A DNA stretch of 5,695 nt, from NCBI GenBank assembly GCA_902496945.1, contig CABVDE010000067.1:1-5695 (forward strand), read 5' to 3'. Below the pieces are notes generated by a model. It saw nothing but the letters and a program-made list of their open reading frames with translations, made no database searches and was not told where the DNA came from. The position numbers and the translations under genes were made by a program. Below, one piece after another: positions 1 through 5,243 of the stretch; the stretch's first letter is position 1, and each line of letters starts with the position of its first letter. Source of the stretch: an uncultured Collinsella sp. Its GTDB lineage: Bacteria > Actinomycetota > Coriobacteriia > Coriobacteriales > Coriobacteriaceae.

Positions 1-116
1 GAGCAGGACTGTAGAGCAGCAACCTTAATTAGTCTCGGGCCCGCCCCTCCGCCAAAGCCCAGGCGACGTCCACGCACTTTACCTGCGTAAACAATGTGAG
101 TGAAATATGAATCTCG

Positions 117-142
117 ATGGATACGCCCGCAGCCGTGTATAC
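117..142 (+). repeat. 26-base intergenic element, copy 1 (rplC leader)
   Basis: This stretch matches 1982-2007 in the rplB leader at 23 of 26 positions, differing at 122, 130 and 132. It contains a possible small hairpin, ATACG (121-125) with CGTGT (134-138) around an 8-base loop, and ends in GTGTATAC, which runs into TATACT (138-143). It could be a promoter part, a protein-binding site or a conserved piece of leader RNA; the sequence alone does not decide. Its role is unknown. Confidence 0.6.
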
Positions 143-254
143 TAAACAGATGTGTGAAACCAGGGGAGTATTCTGGCTGGACAAAATGCCTGCTTAATAG
201 GGTTGTCAGGTAGTCCGGACGCAATACAAGGCTGGGGAGCACGTCGTGTAAGTA

Positions 255-320
255 GTGGTCCTCTAGGGGCGTACGCTCGGTGGCGTACGCATTGTCCCAA
301 GACCACGCGAGAGTTGGGAT
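255..320 (+). promoter_or_regulatory. Putative regulatory RNA structure over the rplC ribosome binding site
   Basis: A perfect hairpin has the palindromic arm GCGTACGC at 269-276 and again at 283-290, with loop TCGGTG. It is enclosed by GTGGTC (255-260) pairing with GACCAC (301-306); GGG (266-268) may also pair with CCC (296-298) across a bulge. TCCCAA (295-300) is in turn perfectly complementary to TTGGGA (314-319), the best Shine-Dalgarno candidate for rplC. The long hairpin and the Shine-Dalgarno hairpin compete for CCC 296-298, so the region could act as a two-state switch. In E. coli, L4 represses the S10 operon through a leader hairpin, so autogenous control is a reasonable guess here. 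The structure was folded by hand only. Confidence 0.45.
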
Positions 321-326
321 CATATC

Positions 327-947
327 TTGATCAGCATGATTCTCGGCCGCAAGATTGGCATGACCCAGGTTTGGGACGAGAACGACAACGTCGTTCCCGT
401 CACGGTCATCCAGGCTGGCCCCTGCGCTGTCTCGCAGGTTAAAACTCAGGCAACCGACGGCTATGACGCCGTCCAGATCGGTTTCGGCGACATCAAGGCC
501 AAGAACGTGAACAAGCCCATGGCTGGTCACTTCGCCAAGGCTGGCGTCGAGCCTGTCCGTTTCCTTCGTGAGGTCCGCGTCGAGAACGGCGAGGAGCACA
601 AGGTCGGCGAGGTCGTCACCGTCGCTGATTTCGCTGATGTCGAGAAGGTCGACGTCATCGGTACCTCCAAGGGTAAGGGCTTCCAGGGTCGCATCAAGCG
701 CTGGGGTCAGCGCCGCGGTCCTATGACGCATGGTTCTCACTTCCAGCGTCATCCCGGTTCTATCGGTCAGTGCGCCTATCCTGCGCGCGTCCTGAAGGGC
801 GTCAAGATGGCCGGTCACATGGGTAACGAGCGCGTTACCGTCAAGAACCTTTCCGTTGTCCGCATCGATGCCGAGCAGAACCTCATCTTGGTCAAGGGCG
901 CTGTCCCGGGTGCCAAGAATGGTCTCGTCGCCATCCGTATGGCCTAA
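327..947 (+). CDS. rplC: 50S ribosomal protein L3 (uL3)
   Basis: L3 is an early-assembly protein of the large subunit; it binds 23S rRNA and sends a loop towards the peptidyl transferase centre. The 206-residue product has the family's usual length. It starts with the conserved ILGRKIGMTQ block (residues 5-14). The central extension follows, with GTSKGKGFQG (112-121), the basic KRWGQRRGPMTHGS stretch (124-137) and MAGHMG (161-166). Q148 lies in the GSIGQ motif, where E. coli L3 carries its methylated glutamine; I cannot tell whether it is modified here. I chose the TTG at 327 because TTGGGA at 314-319 gives a 7-base spacing and the resulting MIS-M-ILG start fits the MIxxILG pattern of L3 proteins. 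The ATG at 336 would be 16 bases from that site. The gene ends 46 bases before rplD. Confidence 0.97.
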   Translation: MISMILGRKIGMTQVWDENDNVVPVTVIQAGPCAVSQVKTQATDGYDAVQIGFGDIKAKNVNKPMAGHFAKAGVEPVRFLREVRVENGEEHKVGEVVTVADFADVEKVDVIGTSKGKGFQGRIKRWGQRRGPMTHGSHFQRHPGSIGQCAYPARVLKGVKMAGHMGNERVTVKNLSVVRIDAEQNLILVKGAVPGAKNGLVAIRMA

Positions 948-993
948 GGGCCCAGCCCATTTAGCCCAGCGTCATACCAAGGAGAACACTTAA

Positions 994-1620
994 ATGGCAA
1001 AGTTTGAAGTAAAGAACAGCGAGGGCAAGAAGGTCGCCGAGGCCGAGCTCGCCGCTGAGGTGTACGGCATCGAGCCGAACATCCACGTTATGCACCACAT
1101 CGTCAAGTGCCAGATGGCCTCTTGGCGTCAGGGCACCCAGTCTGCTAAGGGTCGCTCTGAGGTTTCCGGTGGCGGCAAGAAGCCTTGGCGTCAGAAGGGC
1201 ACCGGCCGTGCCCGCCAGGGTTCCATCCGTGCTGCCCAGTGGCGTCACGGTGGCGTTGTCTTCGCCCCCAAGCCCCGTTCCTACGCTAAGCGTATGAACA
1301 ACAAGGAGGTCAAGCTGGCTATGCGCTCCGCGCTGTCCGCCAAGCTGGCCGATGGCGAGCTCGTGCTCGTCGACGACTACGGCTTCGAGAAGCCTTCCAC
1401 CAAGGCTGCCGTCGCCATGCTCAAGGCTCTCGGCCTTGAGGGCAAGCGTCTGACCATCATCGTTCGCGATGAGGACGTCAACGCCTACCTGTCGTTCCGC
1501 AACATTCCCAAGACGTTCATCATCACTGCCGACGAGGCCAACACCTACGATCTCGTCAACAACAACGCCGTGCTGATGCCCGCCGACATCGCCGCTCACT
1601 TCGGGGAGGTGCTTGCATAA
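994..1620 (+). CDS. rplD: 50S ribosomal protein L4 (uL4)
   Basis: L4 binds 23S rRNA near domain I, and its long loop lines the peptide exit tunnel; in E. coli it also represses its own S10 operon at transcription and translation. The 208-residue product is full length. The diagnostic tunnel loop is clear: GGGKKPWRQKGTGRARQGS at residues 59-77, then QWRHGGVVFAPKPRSY (82-97). The globular C-terminal part (about 105-205) carries the usual LVLVDD and TFIITAD strands. The ATG at 994 has an excellent Shine-Dalgarno, AAGGAGA at 979-985. The last codons (GGG GAG GTG, 1603-1611) double as the ribosome binding site of rplW, whose ATG follows the stop codon directly. L4 is the first suspect for any autogenous control acting on the upstream leader, but nothing here proves that. 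Confidence 0.98.
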   Translation: MAKFEVKNSEGKKVAEAELAAEVYGIEPNIHVMHHIVKCQMASWRQGTQSAKGRSEVSGGGKKPWRQKGTGRARQGSIRAAQWRHGGVVFAPKPRSYAKRMNNKEVKLAMRSALSAKLADGELVLVDDYGFEKPSTKAAVAMLKALGLEGKRLTIIVRDEDVNAYLSFRNIPKTFIITADEANTYDLVNNNAVLMPADIAAHFGEVLA

Positions 1621-1908
1621 ATGACCGCCCATGAGATCATCATCCGTCCGATCGTGTCCGAGCGTTCCTTCTCCGGCATGGAGCTGAACAAGTACACGTT
1701 CGAGGTCGCCAAGGATGCTAACAAGTATCAGATCAAGGACGCTGTCGAGGAGATCTTCGGCGTCAAGGTCGTTCGCGTGAACACCCTGACGGTCAAGCCC
1801 AAGACCAAGCGCGTGCGCTATGTCGCCGGCAAGACCCGTTCTTGGAAGAAGGCCATCGTCACGCTGGCCGAGGGCGACACCATCGAGGTCTTTGGCAACC
1901 AGGCCTAA
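1621..1908 (+). CDS. rplW: 50S ribosomal protein L23 (uL23)
   Basis: L23 sits at the polypeptide exit of the large subunit and is the docking site for trigger factor and SRP. The 95-residue product has the normal bacterial length. Visible family features are IIIRPIVSERS (residues 6-16), NKYTFEV (23-29), and KYQIKDAVEEIFGVKV (35-50), followed by the basic rRNA-binding loop KPKTKRVRYVAGKTRSWKKA (59-78). The glutamate of EEIFGV (E43 or E44) lies in a conserved part of the fold. The start is fixed by direct abutment to the rplD stop and by GGGGAGGT (1603-1610) ten bases upstream, so translation is probably coupled to rplD. Unlike in many S10 operons, the next gene is not close: a 179-base gap with a terminator-like hairpin follows. 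Confidence 0.98.
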   Translation: MTAHEIIIRPIVSERSFSGMELNKYTFEVAKDANKYQIKDAVEEIFGVKVVRVNTLTVKPKTKRVRYVAGKTRSWKKAIVTLAEGDTIEVFGNQA

Positions 1909-1925
1909 GACTCGCTGCTGTTGAG

Positions 1926-1970
1926 TGAGCTCATGCCTCCCAAATAGGGGAGGCGAGAGCTCAAGGTTTT
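1926..1970 (+). terminator. Strong terminator-like hairpin after rplW
   Basis: TGAGCTC (1926-1932) pairs with GAGCTCA (1957-1963), and GCCTCCC (1935-1941) pairs with GGGAGGC (1948-1954). The two helices are separated by an AT/GA internal loop and capped by the 6-base loop AAATAG. The 14 perfect pairs, 7 of them in the G+C-dominated inner helix, are followed by AGG and a short T run (1967-1970). The T tract is short and does not touch the stem, so termination may be partial. It could instead be an attenuator or an RNA-processing/stability element in the middle of the operon. Confidence 0.6.
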
Positions 1971-2087
1971 GGGCGTATAGTATGGACACGCCCGGAACCG
2001 TGTATACGTCCGGTGTCATCGCACCCGAGGCAGAACCTCGAATCCCTGTCTGCGATGGCTAACGGATTCCTATTGAAAGGGATTGTA
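1971..2087 (+). promoter_or_regulatory. Structured leader of rplB, candidate regulatory RNA
   Basis: Hand folding gives several helices. GGGCGTATA (1971-1979) pairs with TATACGTCC (2003-2011) as 9 pairs with one G-U, and CACG/CGTG (1987-1990/1999-2002) stacks inside. The stretch 2015-2023 pairs with 2051-2059 (9 pairs, core CATCGCA/TGCGATG) and encloses CGAGG/CCTCG (2026-2030/2036-2040, loop CAGAA). AATCCCT (2041-2047), left single-stranded in that fold, is perfectly complementary to AGGGATT (2078-2084), which contains the rplB Shine-Dalgarno. A competing local hairpin, ATTCCT (2066-2071) with AGGGAT (2078-2083), would cover the same site. This is the kind of arrangement used by translationally regulated r-protein leaders. 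The effector is not identifiable; L2 or another operon product is a guess. TATAGT at 1976-1981 could be a -10 box, but no -35 is evident. Confidence 0.45.
1982..2007 (+). repeat. 26-base intergenic element, copy 2 (rplB leader)
   Basis: Second copy of the element at 117-142, 23 of 26 identical. Here the inner hairpin is ACACG (1986-1990) with CGTGT (1999-2003), where the T-to-C change relative to copy 1 turns a G-U pair into G-C, so pairing is kept. This copy ends in TATACG rather than TATACT, which makes a simple -10 box reading weaker. It lies 80 bases before the rplB start, whereas copy 1 lies 184 bases before rplC. Confidence 0.6.
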
Positions 2088-2918
2088 ATGGCTGTAAAGC
2101 ACCTTAAGCCGACCTCCGCTGGTAGGCGTTGGCAGACGATCTCCGATTTCTCCGAGATCACCTGCACCAAGCCCGAGAAGTCTCTTCTCGAGCCCCTGCC
2201 CAAGAAGGCTGGTCGTAACAACAACGGCCGCATCACCACCCGCCACCAGGGCGGCGGCGTGAAGCGTCGTTACCGCGTGATCGACTTCAAGCGCAACAAA
2301 GACGGCGTGCCCGCCAAGGTTGCCACGATCGAGTACGATCCGAACCGTTCGGCTCGCATCGCTCTGCTGCACTACGCTGACGGTGAGAAGCGCTACATCC
2401 TGGCCCCCAAGGGCCTCGAGGTCGGTCAGACCATCATGTCCGGTTCTGACGCCGACATCAAGCCGGGCAACGCTCTGCCCCTTGCCGACATCCCCGTCGG
2501 TACGCTCATCCACGCCGTCGAGTTCCAGCCGGGCAAGGGCGCCGCTATCGCCCGTTCCGCCGGTAACTCCTGCCAGCTGATGGGTAAGGAGGGCAAGTAC
2601 GCTATCGTCCGTATGCCTTCTTCCGAGATGCGCCGCATCCTCGTTACCTGCCGCGCCACCGTCGGTGAGGTCGGCAACGCCGATCACGCCAACATCGTCA
2701 TCGGCAAGGCCGGCCGTAAGCGTCACATGAACGTGCGCCCGACCGTCCGCGGTACCGTCATGAACCCTGTCGACCACCCGCACGGCGGTGGCGAGGGCAA
2801 GAACCACACCTCTGGTCGTCCCTCCGTTACCCCCTGGGGTAAGCCGACGAAGGGCCTTCGTACGCGCAAGAAGAAGAAGGTCTCGAACCAGCACATCATT
2901 CGTCGCCGTAAGAAGTAG
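2088..2918 (+). CDS. rplB: 50S ribosomal protein L2 (uL2)
   Basis: L2 is a core large-subunit protein needed for subunit association and for peptidyl transferase activity. The 276-residue product is of standard length. The N-terminal OB-like half contains GRNNNGRITTRHQGGGVKRRYRVIDFKR (43-69, read in two parts around residue 57). The SH3-like half follows, with GKEGKYAIVRMPSSEMR (167-182... M181, R182) and GNADHANIVIGKAGRKR (196-212). The C-terminal extension has the hallmark MNPVDHPHGGGEGKN (225-239). H230 or H232 corresponds to the histidine region implicated in peptide-bond formation in E. coli L2. The tail is very basic. The frame stays open back to a GTG at 2013, but the ATG at 2088 gives the conserved MAVKHLKPTS start and has AAAGGGA (2076-2082) five bases upstream, so the 25-residue extension was rejected. 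Confidence 0.98.
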   Translation: MAVKHLKPTSAGRRWQTISDFSEITCTKPEKSLLEPLPKKAGRNNNGRITTRHQGGGVKRRYRVIDFKRNKDGVPAKVATIEYDPNRSARIALLHYADGEKRYILAPKGLEVGQTIMSGSDADIKPGNALPLADIPVGTLIHAVEFQPGKGAAIARSAGNSCQLMGKEGKYAIVRMPSSEMRRILVTCRATVGEVGNADHANIVIGKAGRKRHMNVRPTVRGTVMNPVDHPHGGGEGKNHTSGRPSVTPWGKPTKGLRTRKKKKVSNQHIIRRRKK

Positions 2919-2950
2919 TTTCGGATACCGAGTTTTAGGAGAAAGCACTT

Positions 2951-3211
2951 ATGAGCAGAAGTCTCAAAAAGGGCCCGTTCGTGGAGACTCGCCTCCTCTC
3001 GCGTATCACCGCGATGAACGAGGCTGGCAAGAAGGACGTCGTGAAGACCTGGTCCCGCGCGTCCACCATCTTCCCCGAGATGGTTGGTCACACCATCGCC
3101 GTCCACGACGGCCGCAAGCATGTGCCCGTGTATGTTACCGAGTCCATGGTTGGTCACAAGCTCGGCGAGTTCGCGCCGACTCGTACGTTCCGTGGCCACA
3201 AGGCCAAATAG
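2951..3211 (+). CDS. rpsS: 30S ribosomal protein S19 (uS19)
   Basis: S19 is a small-subunit head protein that binds 16S rRNA together with S13 and contacts the A-site tRNA region. The 86-residue product is close to the usual length. It opens with the characteristic MSRSLKKGPFV, continues with TWSRASTIFPEMVG (33-46), and carries the S19 signature from D53-G54 through KLGEFAPTRTFRGH (70-83). The ATG at 2951 is preceded by AGGAGA at 2937-2942 with an 8-base spacing. It follows rplB after 32 bases, as in the canonical S10 operon, and is 14 bases from rplV. Confidence 0.98.
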   Translation: MSRSLKKGPFVETRLLSRITAMNEAGKKDVVKTWSRASTIFPEMVGHTIAVHDGRKHVPVYVTESMVGHKLGEFAPTRTFRGHKAK

Positions 3212-3225
3212 GGGGTTAACCGTAA

Positions 3226-3597
3226 ATGGCAACTAAGTCTATTGAAACTGAGGCCACCGAGGTTCGCGCCGTCGCTAAGTACGTGCGTGTTTCCCCCAGC
3301 AAGGCCCGCCTGGTGGTCGATCTGATCCGCCGCAAGCCTGTCGCTCAGGCCTTCGACATCCTCCACTTCTGCGACCGCGCCGTCGCCGTGGATGTCGAGA
3401 AGGTTCTCCGTTCCGCCGTTGCGAACGCCGAGAACAACAACGGTCTGCGTGCCGACAACCTGGTTGTCGCCGCTGCCTATGTTGACGAGGGTCCGACGCT
3501 TAAGCGCATCCGTCCCCGCGCCAAGGGTTCCGCTTCTCGCATTCTGAAGCGTACTTCCCACATCACCGTCGTCGTTGCTCCTCGAAAGGAGGCGTAA
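3226..3597 (+). CDS. rplV: 50S ribosomal protein L22 (uL22)
   Basis: L22 contacts all domains of 23S rRNA, and its beta-hairpin lines the peptide exit tunnel beside L4; changes in the hairpin cause macrolide resistance in several bacteria. The 123-residue product has a short N-terminal extension before the conserved core. That core has AKYVRVSPSKARLVVDLIR (17-35), the ANAENNNGLRADNLVV stretch (66-81), and the tunnel hairpin with GPTLKRIRPRAKGSASRI (89-106), closing with KRTSHITVVV (108-117). The hairpin looks intact, without an obvious deletion or duplication. The Shine-Dalgarno is only a G run at 3211-3215, weaker than its neighbours, so coupling to rpsS (14 bases upstream) may matter. Its own last codons, CGA AAG GAG GCG, hold the rpsC ribosome binding site. 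Confidence 0.98.
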   Translation: MATKSIETEATEVRAVAKYVRVSPSKARLVVDLIRRKPVAQAFDILHFCDRAVAVDVEKVLRSAVANAENNNGLRADNLVVAAAYVDEGPTLKRIRPRAKGSASRILKRTSHITVVVAPRKEA

Positions 3598-3603
3598 AGC
3601 TGT

Positions 3604-4314
3604 ATGGGTCAGAAAGTCTACCCCACCGGCTTCCGTCTTGGCATCACCGAGAACTGGCGCTCCCGCTGGTTCGCAGAGAAGGATTACGCTAAGACCCTCG
3701 GTAACGATCTCGAGATCCGTAAGTACCTCGAGAAGCGTCTTGCCCGCGCAGCTGTCTCCCGCGTCGAGATCGAGCGCGCTGGCGACAAGGTGAAGGTCAT
3801 CATCCTCACCGCTCGTCCCGGCGTTGTCATCGGTAAGAAGGGTGCCGAGATCGATACCCTCCGCACCGAGCTCGAGAAGGTCGCTGGCGTCTCCAAGGGC
3901 CAACTCTCTGTCGACGTTGTCGAGATCAAGCGCCCCGAGCTCGACGCCAACCTCGTTGCTCAGTCCATCGCCGAGCAGCTCGAGGGCCGCGTTGCCTTCC
4001 GTCGCGCTATGCGCAAGGCTGTCCAGTCCGCCCGCAAGGCCGGCGCTAAGGGCATCCGTATCCAGTGCTCCGGTCGTCTCGGCGGTGCCGAGATGGGCCG
4101 TCGTGAGTGGTACCGTGAGGGTCGCGTGCCTCTGCACACCCTCCGTGCCAAGATCGACTACGGCACGGCTGTCGCCAGCACCACTATGGGCGCTTGCGGC
4201 GTGAAGGTCTGGATTTACCTGGGCGAGAAGCTCCCGGGCCAGCCTGTTCCCAACCCTGCACTCGAGGGCTCTTCCCGTCCTCGTCGTCGTAACTCCGAGA
4301 GGAGGGGTCAGTAG
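3604..4314 (+). CDS. rpsC: 30S ribosomal protein S3 (uS3)
   Basis: S3 is a head protein at the mRNA entry channel; with S4 and S5 it forms the ribosomal mRNA helicase site. The 236-residue product is of normal length. It begins with MGQKVYPTGFRLG. The type II KH domain contains the GxxG loop GKKG at residues 77-80. The C-terminal domain has the family signature from GRLGGAEMGRREWYREG (157-173) through PLHTLRAKIDYG (176-187). R133, R134 and R137/K138 lie where E. coli S3 has helicase-related basic residues. The ATG at 3604 is preceded by AAAGGAGG (3585-3592), mostly within the end of rplV. Its C-terminal codons GAG AGG AGG GGT use tandem AGG arginine codons, otherwise rare here, and supply the rplP Shine-Dalgarno. 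The stop overlaps the rplP start by one base. Confidence 0.98.
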   Translation: MGQKVYPTGFRLGITENWRSRWFAEKDYAKTLGNDLEIRKYLEKRLARAAVSRVEIERAGDKVKVIILTARPGVVIGKKGAEIDTLRTELEKVAGVSKGQLSVDVVEIKRPELDANLVAQSIAEQLEGRVAFRRAMRKAVQSARKAGAKGIRIQCSGRLGGAEMGRREWYREGRVPLHTLRAKIDYGTAVASTTMGACGVKVWIYLGEKLPGQPVPNPALEGSSRPRRRNSERRGQ

Positions 4315-4751
4315 TGCTTGCCCCTAAGCGTATTCTTCACCGCAAGGTGCAGCGTGGCTCCATGAAGGGCCAGGCTAAGGGTAATACCGAGCTGCATTTC
4401 GGCGATTTTGGTATCCAGGCTCTCGAGGCCCATTGGATCACCAACCGTCAGATCGAGGCCGCTCGTATTGCCATGACCCGCTACATGAAGCGTGGCGGTC
4501 GTGTCTACATCACGATCTTCCCCGATAAGCCCATCACCAAGAAGCCTGCCGAGACTCGCATGGGTTCTGGTAAGGGTAACCCCGAGGAGTGGGTGGCCGT
4601 CGTCAAGCCCGGCCGCATCATGTTCGAGGTCAAGGGTGTTCCCGAGGAGGTCGCTCGCGAGGCCCTGCGTCTGGCGCAGCACAAGCTCCCCATCAAGACC
4701 AAGATCGTCGCTAAGCCTGCCGCTGTAGAGACGGCCGAGGAGGAGAACTAA
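4314..4751 (+). CDS. rplP: 50S ribosomal protein L16 (uL16)
   Basis: L16 is a late-assembly large-subunit protein that organises the A-site tRNA binding region near the peptidyl transferase centre. The product is 145 residues, several longer than E. coli L16 because of a variable acidic tail (ETAEEEN). The core is typical: MLAPKRILHRKVQRGSMKG (1-19), FGDFGIQALEAHWITNRQIE (29-48), RYMKRGGRVYITIFPDKP (56-73), and the signature RMGSGKGNPEEWVAVVKPG (82-100). R82 corresponds to the arginine that is hydroxylated in E. coli L16. The start is GTG at 4314, sharing its G with the rpsC stop; GGAGGGG at 4301-4307 is correctly spaced. The final GAG GAG GAG codons double as the Shine-Dalgarno of rpmC, so the acidic tail may partly reflect that constraint. 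Confidence 0.98.
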   Translation: MLAPKRILHRKVQRGSMKGQAKGNTELHFGDFGIQALEAHWITNRQIEAARIAMTRYMKRGGRVYITIFPDKPITKKPAETRMGSGKGNPEEWVAVVKPGRIMFEVKGVPEEVAREALRLAQHKLPIKTKIVAKPAAVETAEEEN

Positions 4752-4966
4752 TGAAGCCCGCAGAGATTCGTGAGCTCTCGGACGCTCAGCTCGTTGAGAA
4801 GCTGAAGGAAATGCGCGCCGAGCTCTTTAACCTTCGTTTCCAGATGGCCACCAGCCAGCTGGACAACACCGCTCGCGTCAACACCGTGAAGAAGGACATC
4901 GCTCGTGTCCTCACGGAGCAGCGCGCCCGCGAGATCGCAGCGGAGAAGTCCGCTGTCGCCGAGTAG
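4751..4966 (+). CDS. rpmC: 50S ribosomal protein L29 (uL29)
   Basis: L29 is a small helical protein near the tunnel exit, next to L23, which helps form the docking area for trigger factor and SRP. The 71-residue product has the family's two-helix hairpin: helix one spans about residues 2-35 (KPAEIRELSDAQLVEKLKEM then AELFNLRFQMA), and helix two begins near 42 with the signature VNTVKKDIARVLTEQ (43-57). A short Ala/Glu-rich tail follows. The ATG at 4751 overlaps the rplP stop in a TAATG, with GAGGAGGAG at 4737-4745 as ribosome binding site, so translation is very probably coupled to rplP. It is followed by rpsQ after 16 bases, as in the canonical operon order. Confidence 0.97.
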   Translation: MKPAEIRELSDAQLVEKLKEMRAELFNLRFQMATSQLDNTARVNTVKKDIARVLTEQRAREIAAEKSAVAE

Positions 4967-4982
4967 GACCTAAGGAGAGAAC

Positions 4983-5243
4983 ATGACTGATTCGCGTAAC
5001 ACGCGTAAGGTCCGTACGGGTGTCGTTACCTCCGTCTCCGGTGCCAAGACCATCGTTGTCACCATCACCGAGCGCAAGCGTCACCCCAAGTACGGCAAGA
5101 TGATGACCAGCTCCAAGAAGCTGCACGCTCACGACGAGGAGTGCACGGCTGGCGTGGGCGACACCGTCCGCGTTATGGAGACCCGTCCTATGTCCAAGAT
5201 GAAGCGTTGGCGCCTCATCGAGGTCGTCGAGCGCGCTAAATAA
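4983..5243 (+). CDS. rpsQ: 30S ribosomal protein S17 (uS17)
   Basis: S17 is a primary 16S rRNA-binding protein of the small-subunit body, with an OB fold. The 86-residue product is of standard length. It shows RKVRTGVVTSVSGAKTIVV (8-26), the extended loop with RHPKYGKMM (33-41), and the S17 signature GDTVRVMETRPMSKMKRW (59-76). The ATG at 4983 has AAGGAGA (4972-4978) upstream at optimal spacing. In E. coli this is the last gene of the S10 operon. Here too it is the last gene before a 118-base structured gap, which suggests that the same operon boundary is at least partly kept in this organism. Confidence 0.98.
   Translation: MTDSRNTRKVRTGVVTSVSGAKTIVVTITERKRHPKYGKMMTSSKKLHAHDEECTAGVGDTVRVMETRPMSKMKRWRLIEVVERAK

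Larger units (their letters stand above)
1..326 (+). other. Non-coding region upstream of rplC, containing its leader
   Basis: I see no supportable gene here; the only open frame of note starts at 203 and is an out-of-frame shadow running into rplC. No C-terminal end of S10 (rpsJ) is visible, although rpsJ normally precedes rplC. The first ~115 bases show little beyond a small inverted repeat (TTTAC 78-82 with GTAAA 87-91). From 117 on the region is rich in short inverted repeats: ATACG/CGTGT (121-125/134-138), CCAG/CTGG (160-163/173-176), GACAA/TTGTC (180-184/203-207, with CCT/AGG inside), the palindrome GTCCGGAC (213-220), and the strong hairpin at 269-290. This looks like a structured mRNA leader. 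A good -10-like TATACT lies at 138-143, but there is no convincing -35 in front of it, so the transcription start is not located. Confidence 0.6.

Noticed and set aside
203..230. Possible promoter TTGTCA with TACAAG 16 bases later
   Set aside because: The -10 is a 4/6 match only, and TTGTC is part of an inverted repeat with 180-184; too weak to call.
203..442. 79-codon open frame overlapping the start of rplC
   Set aside because: It is in a different frame from L3, shows no recognisable family, and its second half only reads rplC out of frame.
2013..2087. 25-residue N-terminal extension of L2 from a GTG at 2013
   Set aside because: L2 homologues start at MAVK-like sequence; the extension has no Shine-Dalgarno and overlaps the structured leader.
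2920..2936. Tiny hairpin TTCGG/CCGAG followed by TTTT between rplB and rpsS
   Set aside because: Five weak pairs with a 3-base loop are too little for a terminator, and the T run merges into the rpsS Shine-Dalgarno spacer.
961..2948. Long antisense open frames (961-2019 and 2070-2948 on the - strand)
   Set aside because: They are shadows of GC-biased r-protein genes: low-complexity Leu/Gly/Asp/Val-rich products with no family resemblance.
3154..4137. 327-codon antisense open frame opposite rplV and rpsC
   Set aside because: Mirror of the strong codon bias of the sense genes; the product looks compositional, not like a protein family.
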